NCBI RefSeq assembly: GCF_003130795.1
Contig: NZ_CP029355.1
Location: forward strand, 13,813 to 77,812
Length of the DNA stretch: 64,000 nucleotides
Direction: 5' to 3'
Source: Azospirillum thermophilum
Lineage (GTDB): Bacteria > Pseudomonadota > Alphaproteobacteria > Azospirillales > Azospirillaceae
Shown: positions 24,171-32,904 of the stretch, piece after piece
How the letters are laid out: every line of letters starts with the position of its first letter
Position numbering within the stretch: the first letter of the stretch is position 1
The notes under the pieces: generated by a model
Database searches by the model: none
Seen by the model: only the letters and a program-made list of their open reading frames with translations
What the model was told of the DNA's origin: nothing
Translations under genes and position numbers: made by a program

Positions 24171-24741
24171 TGCTCGTCCTCCGGTAAGCCGTGGTTTCGG
24201 CATGGTAGGGATCGGCCGGCGCCGTCTCTGGCGCCGGCTGGGGACGGGGCTGGCGCGGCGGCGCCGCGTCGCCCGAGGCAGCGCCGGCCGCAAGCGTCAC
24301 GCCCTCGCCGTAGTAGCGGGCGACGTAGCCGTTGCGGAACCCGCGCTCGAAACTGCCGGTGTTGTAGGCGCTGAGCGCCGCCTTCAACGCGTCCTGGCCG
24401 GGGCCGTGGCGCTCGACCGCCCGCCCGTAGTTGGCGGTGAGGATCGCCGCCCCGGCTTTCAGGTTGAGACAGGGGTCGAACATCTGCTCGACCGTGTAGC
24501 CGAGCTTCGGCAGGTTGGCGCTGTTCACCTGCATCAGCCCGAGGTCCACCGTGTAGCCGGCGGCCATCGCCGAGGTCGCCAGTTTCACGGCGTCGGCCAC
24601 GTCGACGGCCGGCCGCGCCAGCGTGGCGCCGTTGATGTTGATCGCCAGGGGATTCCCCCGGCTCTCCACCCGGATGACCTCCTGCACGGTCTGCGGCGCC
24701 ACGTCCGGCGCGCAGGCCAGGATGAGGGCGATGTCGATCAT
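24121..24741 (-). CDS. virB1: VirB1-like lytic transglycosylase
   Basis: A protein of 206 residues. The SLT catalytic Glu is in VIRVESRGNPLAININGATL, and DLGLMQVNSANLPKLGYTVE and LSAYNTGSFERGFRNGYVARYY are the usual SLT/VirB1 motifs. It would locally open peptidoglycan for the mating channel. ATG at 24741 overlaps the stop of traF by ATGA. The C-terminal 50 residues are proline-rich and disordered. Confidence 0.88.
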   Translation of the reverse strand: MIDIALILACAPDVAPQTVQEVIRVESRGNPLAININGATLARPAVDVADAVKLATSAMAAGYTVDLGLMQVNSANLPKLGYTVEQMFDPCLNLKAGAAILTANYGRAVERHGPGQDALKAALSAYNTGSFERGFRNGYVARYYGEGVTLAAGAASGDAAPPRQPRPQPAPETAPADPYHAETTAYRRTSNVQQPPSDRGAAPGGQ

Positions 24742-25292
24742 GACGCTCCCTGCACAAGGATGGGCCGCGCGGTGCCCTGGATGCTCTCCAGCGGCAGCGC
24801 CCCGAAATAGCGGCTGTCGAAGGACGCGGGGTGATGGGAGGACACCACCCACACGGTGCCGGCCTCCACCCGGTAGCGGCCGCGCGGCAGCACCGGCATC
24901 GGCCGGCCGGCGCCGTCCGCAGCGAGCGGCCGGCTGTTCGCCAGCAGCACCCCGTTCACCCACACCCCCTCGGCCGTCAGCTCCACCTCGTCGCCGGCCT
25001 GGGCGGCGATCGGCTTGAACAGCGGTTGATAGCCACCGGGACAGGACCCCGCCGGCACATAGCCGCGCTCGCGTGCCAGCCGGAACGGCGCGCTGTCCGG
25101 CGGACACAGCTCGACCACCACGCCCGGCGCCACGGTGCCGGCCGCATCGACCCGCCACAGCCCGACCGGCAGGGATGGCGTGGAGTTGATCCGCCAGCCC
25201 GCCATGCCGGCGGCGGCGGTCGCCACACTGGTCAGGACGGCGGCGCACCACACCCCCAGGGCGAAGCGCCGGCCACGGGTGGCCCGGCTCAC
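24738..25292 (-). CDS. traF: TraF, conjugation signal-peptidase-like protease
   Basis: A protein of 184 residues, S26 family. After one N-terminal membrane helix (VWCAAVLTSVATAAAGMAGW), the catalytic Ser lies in INSTPSLPVGLWRV and the Lys in PLFKPIAAQAGDEVEL. SSHHPASFDSRYFGALPLES is the family's C-terminal box. In RP4, TraF cyclises the TrbC pilin; a trbC gene is present at 38290-38655. Stop and start overlaps couple it to traG upstream and virB1 downstream. Confidence 0.92.
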   Translation of the reverse strand: MSRATRGRRFALGVWCAAVLTSVATAAAGMAGWRINSTPSLPVGLWRVDAAGTVAPGVVVELCPPDSAPFRLARERGYVPAGSCPGGYQPLFKPIAAQAGDEVELTAEGVWVNGVLLANSRPLAADGAGRPMPVLPRGRYRVEAGTVWVVSSHHPASFDSRYFGALPLESIQGTARPILVQGAS

Positions 25293-27181
25293 AGCACGAA
25301 CGCCTTGCCCGGCGCCGCGCCCGGCCTCAAACCGCGCAGCCTGTCGGTCGGCGGCGCCGGGATCTTCGCCCGCTCGGCGAAGACCGGATCGCGGAAGTAG
25401 AGGCTCTGCGTGCCGTAGACCGGCGCGTGGCCGGCGGTGAACACCAGCACGTCGCCCGGCTCGCTGATCCGACCTTCCTCGTCCTTCACCGGGGCTTTCA
25501 GCCGCATCACCTCATCGGGCGTCAGCAGCGGCCGGCTCACCTCGTGATAGGAGCGCGTGACGCTCTGCAGGACGGCGCCGAAGCGCGATCCGCTGGTGGA
25601 GATGTCCTCTTTGATGATCGTCGTGGTGCCGGTCATCTTCGACAGCCACTCGGCCGTCTCGACCTTGTTGGGCGCGTAGGCCACCCGGACATGGCAGTTG
25701 GACAAAATGCTCTCGTCCTTGCCGTAGAGGTTCCAGAGCTGCGCCACGTCCTGCACGATCACATACGCCTTGATCCCGTAGCCGGTGATGAAGGACAGCG
25801 CCTCTTGGAAGACCTCCAGCTTGCCGAAGCTGGCGAACTCGTCCAGCAGCAGCAGCAGCCGGTGCTTGTGCAGCGCCTGCTCCCGTCCGTCGATGAAGGT
25901 CAGCTCGTCGCGCACCAGCACCCGGACGATCTGGTTGATGACCAGCCGCATCAGCGGTTTCAGCCGGTCCTTGTCGGCGGGACGGACAACCAGGTAGAGC
26001 GACACCGGACGCTCGTGGTCCATCAGGTCGCCCACCATGAAATCGCTGCGCCCGGTGTTCTTCTCCACCAGCGGATCGCGGTAGAGGCTCAAAAAGCGCC
26101 GGGCGGTCGAGAGGATCGAGGCGCGTTCCTCGTCCTCGGTGTTCAGCATGTCGCGCGCCGCCGCCGCCACCACCGGATGGGCGGCATGCTCGCCGCTCTC
26201 CGCCTTCCACAGATGCCGGTTCTCCAGCATCTCGACATAGAGGTCCATCACCGGCCGCTCGGGATCGGACAGGGCCTGCGCCACCGCCGGCAGGGTGACC
26301 GCCCGCCCCTCCTTCGCCTCCTTGTAGCTGAGATGGAGGATGACCCCGGTCAGCAGCGCATGCGCCGACGCCGCCCAATGGTCCAACTGCCCGGTGCCCT
26401 GGGGATCGACCATGATGGTGACGACGTTCTGCACATCGCCGACCTCGTAGAGCGTGCCGAAGCGGATCTCCGCCAGCGGATTGAAGGCGACGCTACCCTC
26501 GGCCGCCGCCGGGTCGAACTTCATCACCACATGGCCCTGCGCCTTGCGCCAGCCCGCCGACATCGCCCACAGCTCGCCCTTCATGTCGTGGACCACGACG
26601 CTGTGCGGCCAGGACAGCAGGGTGGGCACCACCAGCCCGACGCCCTTGCCCGACCGCGGCGGCGCGATGGCGGCGATGTGCTCCGGCCCGTTGTGCCGCA
26701 GGTAATGCAGCCGGCCGGTCGCCGGATCGGTCCAGCCGCCGACATAGACGCCGGCACCCGGCTTGTCCGCCGCCGGCAGCAGGCCGCTGCGCTGCACCGC
26801 GGCCTTGTCCGCCCAATGGGCGGTGCCATGCACCCCCTCGTGCCGGATGCCGCTGCGGGTCGCAAAGCCAACGGCCAGCACATAGGTCAGAATGCTGGCG
26901 CCAAGCCCGCCGAGAAAGCCGAGATAGGCTTTGTCGAACACCTCCTTGGCGTTCCAGTACCAGTCCATCTGCCAGCGGAACCACGCCCACGGCGGATAGA
27001 ACACCCCGGCCAACGGCTCCCCCAGCGCCGGGTGATAGTCGAGACTCTGCGCCACATACTGCGTGCACACGCTCGACAGCCCGACCGCCGTTCCGGCCAG
27101 CAGCAGCGGCCCGAACAGCCGCGCCCGTGATCGCTTGCGCCTGGGCTGGAGAGTCGGGATCAGGGGTCCGGCCGTCGTCAT
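25289..27181 (-). CDS. traG: TraG/VirD4 type IV coupling protein
   Basis: A protein of 630 residues from ATG at 27181 (an upstream start at 27253 lies inside traI and is unlikely). Two N-terminal membrane helices (FGPLLLAGTAVGLSSVCTQY; LGFLGGLGASILTYVLAVGF), Walker A PPRSGKGVGLVVPTLLSW and Walker B LLLLLDEFASFGKLE. It couples the relaxosome to the Trb channel. It overlaps traI by ATGA and traF by ATGA. Confidence 0.95.
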   Translation of the reverse strand: MTTAGPLIPTLQPRRKRSRARLFGPLLLAGTAVGLSSVCTQYVAQSLDYHPALGEPLAGVFYPPWAWFRWQMDWYWNAKEVFDKAYLGFLGGLGASILTYVLAVGFATRSGIRHEGVHGTAHWADKAAVQRSGLLPAADKPGAGVYVGGWTDPATGRLHYLRHNGPEHIAAIAPPRSGKGVGLVVPTLLSWPHSVVVHDMKGELWAMSAGWRKAQGHVVMKFDPAAAEGSVAFNPLAEIRFGTLYEVGDVQNVVTIMVDPQGTGQLDHWAASAHALLTGVILHLSYKEAKEGRAVTLPAVAQALSDPERPVMDLYVEMLENRHLWKAESGEHAAHPVVAAAARDMLNTEDEERASILSTARRFLSLYRDPLVEKNTGRSDFMVGDLMDHERPVSLYLVVRPADKDRLKPLMRLVINQIVRVLVRDELTFIDGREQALHKHRLLLLLDEFASFGKLEVFQEALSFITGYGIKAYVIVQDVAQLWNLYGKDESILSNCHVRVAYAPNKVETAEWLSKMTGTTTIIKEDISTSGSRFGAVLQSVTRSYHEVSRPLLTPDEVMRLKAPVKDEEGRISEPGDVLVFTAGHAPVYGTQSLYFRDPVFAERAKIPAPPTDRLRGLRPGAAPGKAFVL

Positions 27182-28956
27182 CGCTTGCGCCCTCTCGATG
27201 GCGTCAGGAAGCGGCCCCGGCTGTCCAGCTCGACCGTCTGCCCCACCCGCCATGTGCTCGCCTTGGCGGCCTGGGCGGGGGTGACCGGCTTGACCAGCGT
27301 CTCGCCGCCTCGTTGCAGCAGCACCACCTCGGCCCCGTCCTGCAACCTGCGGCGGCCGTGGTAGACCGCCGGTCCGGCGTCGCTTCCGGCCCAGAGGCGC
27401 GTATAGTCTACAGACGGTACGGTGTCCCTCATACTGTTCCGTCGAGAGATGAACGCCGCGACGGTTGTAGATCCTTCGGCATGGGTCATACGCTCGGCCA
27501 TCCGGGCGCGCTCCCGCTCAAGCTCGGGATCGGCAAACCGCACCTCCAGACCCTTCATCGCCGCGAGCTGCGCCACCTGCCTCCTGAACGCCTGGGTGCC
27601 CTCGACCACCAGGGCTTGGCCGCGGAAGCGGTCGTCGGCCAGCGACAGCGCGAGGAAGGCGGCCCCGGCGGTGACCGCGGTCACCCGCACCTGGGCCGCC
27701 TCGTCGCTCACCACCCCGCCGTCCTCCACCCGGTAGACCAGCGCGCCGTCCTTGCCCGCCTTCGGTTGCAGCCGCTCATAGACGATGTGCCGGGCCGCAT
27801 CGGCGTCGGCCGCGGTCAGCAGGGTCTCCGCCATCCGACGCTGCCGGCGCGACCGGCTGCGCAGCACCGCCACCGCCACCTCGTTGCCCCGGCCGGCCTC
27901 GGCCATCAGGAAGTCCTGCCACGTCGGCAAGCCCTGCTGCGCCGCCTCCTGGCGCTGCCGGGCCAGCTCCTGGCGCCGCGCCGCCGCGTCGGCCCGGCGC
28001 TGATGCGCCAGCATCGCGTAGGCATGCCGGCGCTCGGCCGCCGACAGCACCGGGCTGCGCTTGATCTCCGCCCGCCGCGCCGCATACCACGCCGCCAGCT
28101 CCTTGGCGTGCTCCGCCTGCGCCTGACGCAGCGCCGCCCGCTGGGCAGCCCGCGCCTTCACCAGCGTCTCCCGCTGCGCCTGATACTGCTGATACAGCAC
28201 CTCGCTGTCCGCGTGTCGGTGCAGCGGCGCCCTCTGGTAGCCCCCCCGCCCTGGTCGCGCGGCATCGCCGGCCGCCCCCCATTGCGAACTGTCACCGTTC
28301 GACCGGCCTTGGGTCTGCGCCCGGGGCGGCGGCTCGTAGGCACCCAGCCGCTTGGTCAGCGCCTGGGCCGACAGGCTGCGGTCGACACTGCTCTCCTTCA
28401 CCGCAAGCCCGGTCGACTCCTGCACGATGACCAGACCGGCGCCCTTCGGCCGGATCGCCAGCCCATGGCGCTCCAGCGCCGCATGCAGCTCGCCCCAGCT
28501 CGCCGCCTTGCCCGCCCGCTCCACCAGCTCGACGCCAGCCGTCTCCTTCACCCAGCGCAGGAACGACGCCTCGCCGGCGTGCGCCTCCAGATCGCCCGGC
28601 CGCCCGGGCAGGGCAGGGCCATCCATCGGGTGGAGCTGGAGTCCGTGCTTCTGCTCCAGCGCCCGGCACAGCTTGAACAGCTCCTTGTGATCGTAGAACG
28701 GTTCGACGCACCGCAGGGTGCGGGGATGCACCCGGTTGATCGCGATGTGGATGTGGAAGTGCTTCGTGTTGGTGTGGGCCGCACTGATCCGCTGGTGCTC
28801 GGCGTAGCCGATGCCGGCGCACAGCGTGTCCTCGATGTCGGCCAGTTGCTCCCTGGTCGGAACCTCCCCCTCGGGGAAGCTCACGATCAGGTGATAGGTC
28901 TTGTCGCCCTTGGCCCGCTTGTTGCGCTCCTGGGTCGCCAGGATCTCGCGGATCGC
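27178..28956 (-). pseudogene. traI: Relaxase TraI, main (C-terminal) part, split by IS256
   Basis: This part runs from IREILATQERNKRAKGDKTY through HTNTKHFHIHIAINRVHP, the HxH metal motif of MobP relaxases, to a long C-terminal coiled, Ala/Arg/Gln-rich region. It is separated from its first 68 codons by the 1427-bp element at 28957-30383. Joining 30384-30589 to 28948 (dropping the element and one copy of the 8-bp duplication CGGATCGC) gives one uninterrupted 658-codon frame reading ...WAIREILATQ... A GTG at 28884 could start a truncated protein, but this would lack the catalytic Tyr. Confidence 0.93.
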
Positions 28957-30391
28957 GATCGTGCCCCGGGGCGTGGTGTCTGAGGGAACGTAGGTGCTCT
29001 TCGGCGAGTTGAAGCCGCCGGTCTACTCCGCTGCGATGGACAGCGGGTCAGCGGTGGGAGGGTGGCACAGCTCGGTCAGGCTTTCCATGGTCATGTAGCG
29101 CCGGCACACCGCCCACTCGTCGTGTTGCTCCAGCAGCAAGGCACCGACCAAGCGGGTGACCGCTCCTTCCCCGGGGAAGATGCCGACGACGTTGGTGCGC
29201 CGTTTGATCTCGCCGTTCAGGCGTTCCAGCGGATTCGTGGAGTGCAGCTTGGTGCGCAGGTCCTTGGGGTAGGCCATGTAGGCCAGCACGTCGAACTCCG
29301 CCTCGTCCATCAGCGCCGCCAGCTTGGAGAACCGCGGCCGCAGGCTGTCGGCAACCCGGCGCCACTGCTCGTGCGCCGCCTCGGCGGTCTCCTGGGCAAA
29401 CGCGGTGCGGATGGTGGCGGCGACCATCGTCTGGTGCGCCTTGCCCACGCAGGAGAGGAGATTCCGCATGCAATGAACGCGGCACCGCTGGAGTGTCGCG
29501 CCCAGCACCTTGGAGGCGGCGGCCTTCAGCCCGAGATGCGCGTCGGCGATCACCAGCTTCACGCCCCGCAGCCCCCGGCGGGTGAGCGAGCGCAGGAAGT
29601 CGCTCCAGAAGGTCTCCGCCTCCGACAGCCCGAGGCCGAGCCCCAACACCTCGCGTCGGCCGTCAGTGTTGACGCCGATCGCCAGTATGGCGGCGAGCGA
29701 GACGATGCGGCCGTCCTGGCGCACCTTCACGTAGGTCGCGTCCAGCCACACGAACGGCCAGTCGCCCTCCAGCGGGCGGGTCAGGAAGGCCTGCACGCGG
29801 TCGTCGATCTCTTCACACAAGCGGCTGACCTGGGACTTGGAGATGCCAGTCATGCCCATTGCCTTGACCAGCTCATCGACGTTGCGCGTCGAGATGCCCT
29901 GCACGTAGGCCTCCTGGATCACCGCGATCAGCGCCTTCTCCGCCGTGCGCCGCGGCTCCAGAAAGGCTGGGAAGTAGGAGCCGCGCCGCAGCTTGGGGAT
30001 GCGCAGGTCGATGGCGCCGGCGCGTGTCTCCCAGGTCCGCTCCCGATATCCGTTGCGCTTGGTCAGCCGCTCGTCCGAGCGCTCACCGTAGCCGGCGCCG
30101 GTCAACGCCTCGACTTCCAGTTCCATCAGGCGCTGAGCGGCGAAGCCGACCATCTCGCGCAGGAAGTCGGCGTCGGCGCTCTTCCCAATCAGCTCGTGAA
30201 GAGCGATCCTGTCCTCGGTCATCGTGTCACTCCGTCTCGGTTGATGGTCGTCAAGCAACCTCAACTTAGCCGAAGAACACGGTGACCGCCCGTTCCCGGA
30301 CGGCTGGCCCGCCTGCGCCAGCTATGGGGAGCGCTCCGGCGGGCCAGCCTCACGTCTCAGACACCACTCGGCGGGACACGGCCCGGATCGC
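28949..30391 (-). mobile_element. IS256-family element, copy A (inserted in traI)
   Basis: The element is 28957-30383 (1427 bp) with a perfect 8-bp target duplication CGGATCGC at 28949-28956 and 30384-30391. Terminal inverted repeats: the left begins GATCGTGCCCCGGGGCGTGG and the right, read inward, GGCCGTGTCCCGCCGAGTGG; both continue TGTCTGAG (22 of 28 matches). One transposase gene fills it. Same length as copies B (35949-37375) and C (50923-52349), with an identical encoded protein. Confidence 0.95.
29023..30222 (-). CDS. IS256-family transposase, copy A
   Basis: A protein of 399 residues from MTEDRIALHELIGKSADADF (ATG at 30222, GGAG 8 nt upstream). Mutator/IS256 features: NGYRERTWETRAGAIDLRIP, FVWLDATYVKVRQDGRIVSL with the first catalytic Asp, VIADAHLGLKAAASKVLGA with the second, RCRVHCMRNLL (the C/D-x2-H signature), and LHSTNPLERLNGEIKRRTNV with the Glu. 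All catalytic residues are present, so the enzyme is probably active. Confidence 0.96.
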   Translation of the reverse strand: MTEDRIALHELIGKSADADFLREMVGFAAQRLMELEVEALTGAGYGERSDERLTKRNGYRERTWETRAGAIDLRIPKLRRGSYFPAFLEPRRTAEKALIAVIQEAYVQGISTRNVDELVKAMGMTGISKSQVSRLCEEIDDRVQAFLTRPLEGDWPFVWLDATYVKVRQDGRIVSLAAILAIGVNTDGRREVLGLGLGLSEAETFWSDFLRSLTRRGLRGVKLVIADAHLGLKAAASKVLGATLQRCRVHCMRNLLSCVGKAHQTMVAATIRTAFAQETAEAAHEQWRRVADSLRPRFSKLAALMDEAEFDVLAYMAYPKDLRTKLHSTNPLERLNGEIKRRTNVVGIFPGEGAVTRLVGALLLEQHDEWAVCRRYMTMESLTELCHPPTADPLSIAAE

Positions 30392-30589
30392 CCACCCCGG
30401 CTCGTCCGACTGGCAGTTGGTGATGCGCGACCACGCCAGCTTTTCCCCGCCGCCCTTGGCGTCGAGGATGTAGTCCGCCGTCCGCGTCCACAGTTGGGCC
30501 GCCGTCTCGTCCCGCGCGACCAGGATATAACGGCCCAGCCTTGCGAAATCTGAGGTCGCCTTGGTCCGCTTGACCCGCTTGGCGATCAT
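30384..30589 (-). pseudogene. traI: Relaxase TraI, N-terminal 68 codons cut off by IS256
   Basis: MIAKRVKRTKATSDFARLGR continues YILVARDE; Tyr21 sits where the nicking tyrosine of RP4 TraI lies (residue 22). ITNCQSDEPGWAIR leads directly into the sequence on the other side of copy A. Beyond that the present frame runs into the IS end and stops. The start overlaps the traJ stop by ATGA. Confidence 0.92.
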
Positions 30590-30936
30590 AGCCGCGTCAC
30601 CGCCTCACGAAGCTCGTCCTGGGTGTCCTTGATCCGGTTCAGCAGATCGCGCACGTCCGCCACCGGTGCCCCCCGCCCAGGCGTGTCGGTCAGCCACAAC
30701 TTTAGGAGGCCGCCCAGTCGCCCCAGGTCGGCGTTCACCTTCGCCAGCCGCTCGACCGCTTCGAGGTCGAGCACACTGCGCGGCTGGTACCCCAGCCCGA
30801 CGCTCCGCAGGTAGCCCGAGACCGACAACCCGGTCGCCTTCGCCTGCGCTTCGATCCGCACCCGCTCGGCCTCGTTCACCCACACCTTCAAGGGCCGCTG
30901 CCGGTCCCGCGTATCAACCGTTTTGGTCCCCTTCAT
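30586..30936 (-). CDS. traJ: TraJ, oriT-binding relaxosome protein
   Basis: A protein of 116 residues from ATG at 30936. RPLKVWVNEAERVRIEAQAK followed by ATGLSVSGYLRSVGLGY is the ribbon-helix-helix of TraJ/MobC-type accessory proteins. In RP4, TraJ binds the oriT inverted repeat and recruits TraI. Its start faces the candidate oriT; its stop overlaps the traI start. Confidence 0.88.
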   Translation of the reverse strand: MKGTKTVDTRDRQRPLKVWVNEAERVRIEAQAKATGLSVSGYLRSVGLGYQPRSVLDLEAVERLAKVNADLGRLGGLLKLWLTDTPGRGAPVADVRDLLNRIKDTQDELREAVTRL

Positions 30937-31284
30937 GGTGGTTTCCTCCCTGGCGTTCAAAAGCGGCGGCAGCCGCCGTATGCCTCGCAGAGCAAGATCA
31001 GCGTCGAGCCCGCAGGGCGAGTAAGCGCGGGTGTTGTGGGACTGCACGGCGTCGCCGTGTAGGCCTACAACACACATCTTGCCATCCGAACAAGTGAAAC
31101 TGTCTGCGAAGCTCCGCAAGACTCTGCAACGGCCTATCCCAACTGAGTCATAATCGCAGAGCTTCGCAAAGCCTCTAAGACATTCGCAAAGGTTCGCAGA
31201 GTCTCGCAGCTTATATCGTCTGAGAGTTTGCGAAACACTGCGAAACACTGCGAGACTCAGCCGCGGAAGCCGCTGAGAGAGCCG
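30937..31284. other. Candidate origin of transfer (oriT) between traJ and traK
   Basis: Position equals that of RP4 oriT, between divergent traJ and traK. A nested palindrome occupies 31031-31073: outer arms GTGTTGTGGG (31031-31040) and CCTACAACAC (31064-31073, 9 of 10 complementary) enclose a perfect CACGGCG-T-CGCCGTG (31045-31059). I could not identify a clear nick sequence; CATCCG at 31082-31087 is the nearest partial likeness to the IncP-type nick. Direct repeats built on GCAGAGCTTCGCA / GCAAAGGTTCGCAGAG lie at 31156-31208. Confidence 0.55.
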
Positions 31285-31671
31285 ATGACGGACAAGCCGG
31301 ACAAGCCCGGTCCTGCGCGCCACTGGGGCGCCGGCCGGATCGCCTTCCTCACCATCCTCGAAACCGTTCACAAGGACGTGAACCAGGGCTACCCGCTGAC
31401 TGTGATCTACCAGCGCCATGCCGCCAAGCTGGGCGTCAGCTACTCAAGCTTCGCCCGCTATGTGCAACGCTACATCACTGAGGCGGACAACGCAGAGAGT
31501 CGGCCCAGGAAGCAAAAGCCGACCGTAACCGCGCCTCCGAAACAGGCTGAACCGTTCCCAGCCACCACTCCACCGCAGCCCGCCGCCGAGCCTGCCGATC
31601 CGGAGGGCGGCCCTGTGATCCGCCAGTTCAAATACAATCCTCGCGCGAAGAACCCCGAGGACTTGATTTAA
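31285..31671 (+). CDS. traK: TraK-like oriT-associated protein
   Basis: A protein of 128 residues from ATG at 31285. The start PGPARHWGAGRIAFLTILET, then KDVNQGYPLTVIYQRHAAKLGVSYSSFARYVQ, is characteristic of TraK of IncP-type transfer regions, which bends oriT DNA to promote nicking. The C-terminal half is proline-rich. First gene of the rightward traKLM operon. Confidence 0.85.
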   Translation: MTDKPDKPGPARHWGAGRIAFLTILETVHKDVNQGYPLTVIYQRHAAKLGVSYSSFARYVQRYITEADNAESRPRKQKPTVTAPPKQAEPFPATTPPQPAAEPADPEGGPVIRQFKYNPRAKNPEDLI

Positions 31672-31681
31672 GGAGTCACCG

Positions 31682-32467
31682 ATGCCTGCCAAGGTCCAAC
31701 AGGCCCCTGATGAGGCCATGACTGCCGCCCCGACCTTAGCCGAACCAGCTTCCCAAATTCACATGACACTCCAGGGAAAAGGGGGTGTCGGAAAGTCCAT
31801 GGTGTCGTCCTTCCTGGCACAGTACCTCTCCAGCACCGGCCGCCCGGTCACCTGCATCGACACCGATCCCGTCAACGACACCCTCTCGGGCTATGCCGCC
31901 CTCAACGCCCGACGCCTCGACCTCTTGCAGGGCAACCAGATCAACACCCGCCGCTTCGATGAGATGATGGAGCTGCTGATGTCCTCCGACACCAGTGTCG
32001 TGGTGGACAACGGCGCCGCCTCCTTCCTGCCCCTCACCAGCTACATGCTGGAAAACGGCGTGGCCGACCTGCTGGCCGCGTCGGGCCGGCAGCTCGTCGT
32101 CCATACCGTCGTCACCGGCGGCCAGGCCATCATGGACACCCTCACCGGCTTCGATCAGCTCGCCCGTCAGCTTCCCGACACCGCGCAGATGGTGGTATGG
32201 CTCAATGAGTATTTCGGCGACATTTCGGCAGAAGGAAAGAGCTTTGAAGCGATGAAGGCGTATCAGGCCAACCGGCACCGGGTGAAAGGGCTCGTGCGGA
32301 TCAAGCGTTACACCAGCGAGACTTTTGGAAAGGACATGGAGATGATGCTGGACCGTAAATTTACCTTTGATGAAGCGGTCAGCAGCCCCGACTTCGGTCT
32401 GATGGCAAAGCAGCGTCTGACGATGATGAAGCGTGATATCTTCGGTCAGATCGCTCTCGTTGTCTGA
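31682..32467 (+). CDS. traL: TraL, ParA-like ATPase of the transfer region
   Basis: A protein of 261 residues. The deviant Walker A is MTLQGKGGVGKSMVSSFLAQ (about residues 28-47), followed by TCIDTDPVNDTLSGY. The rest (VVDNGAASFLPLTSYMLENG, YTSETFGKDMEMMLDRKFTF) matches the TraL family. The role in conjugation is accessory and poorly defined. It starts 10 bp after traK. Confidence 0.9.
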   Translation: MPAKVQQAPDEAMTAAPTLAEPASQIHMTLQGKGGVGKSMVSSFLAQYLSSTGRPVTCIDTDPVNDTLSGYAALNARRLDLLQGNQINTRRFDEMMELLMSSDTSVVVDNGAASFLPLTSYMLENGVADLLAASGRQLVVHTVVTGGQAIMDTLTGFDQLARQLPDTAQMVVWLNEYFGDISAEGKSFEAMKAYQANRHRVKGLVRIKRYTSETFGKDMEMMLDRKFTFDEAVSSPDFGLMAKQRLTMMKRDIFGQIALVV

Positions 32468-32472
32468 CAGCC

Positions 32473-32904
32473 ATGGACGTCCAACGGCTCATAGGGGAGG
32501 TTGCCAAGCGGCACAACGTGCTGCTTGGTCCATCTGACCCGATCCTCGTCACCCTCACCCTCAACGAGCTGGTGCTGACCCAATATGTCGAGCGGCTGAC
32601 CGCCGCCATCGAACAGGCGCAGGACCAGACGGCCGCGGGATCGGCCCAGCAGATCGCAGCCGCCCGCGAGCTAGCCGGCAAGCTGGTCACCGATGCCGGC
32701 GGCTATGTGGCAGGACAGGTCGAGGACGCTGGCAGGGCCGTTCAGGCGCAGCTTCTCGCCTCCCTTGGCCGGCAGGTGCAGGCGGCACAGGAGGCGGCCC
32801 AGCAGGCCGCCATAGCCCGCCGGACGGCCCTCTACGCCGCTCTGGTCGCCGTGGGTGCCGTCTGCGGCCTCCTCGGGATGCTGGCAGGCTCGATCGCCCT
32901 CTAA
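32473..32904 (+). CDS. traM: TraM-like transfer protein
   Basis: A protein of 143 residues following traL by 5 bp. The N-terminal LIGEVAKRHNVLLGPSDPIL and TLNELVLTQYVERLTAAIEQ are typical of TraM in traKLM operons; a coiled-coil middle and a C-terminal membrane helix (LYAALVAVGAVCGLLGMLAG) follow. Probably a membrane-anchored accessory protein. Confidence 0.82.
   Translation: MDVQRLIGEVAKRHNVLLGPSDPILVTLTLNELVLTQYVERLTAAIEQAQDQTAAGSAQQIAAARELAGKLVTDAGGYVAGQVEDAGRAVQAQLLASLGRQVQAAQEAAQQAAIARRTALYAALVAVGAVCGLLGMLAGSIAL

Noticed and set aside
29062..30285. 407-codon open frame antisense to the IS256 transposase (also at 36047-37270 and 51028-52251)
   Set aside because: It repeats in all three copies only because the element does; its His/Gln/Leu-rich translation is the usual antisense shadow of a GC-rich gene, and the transposase on the other strand has all family motifs.
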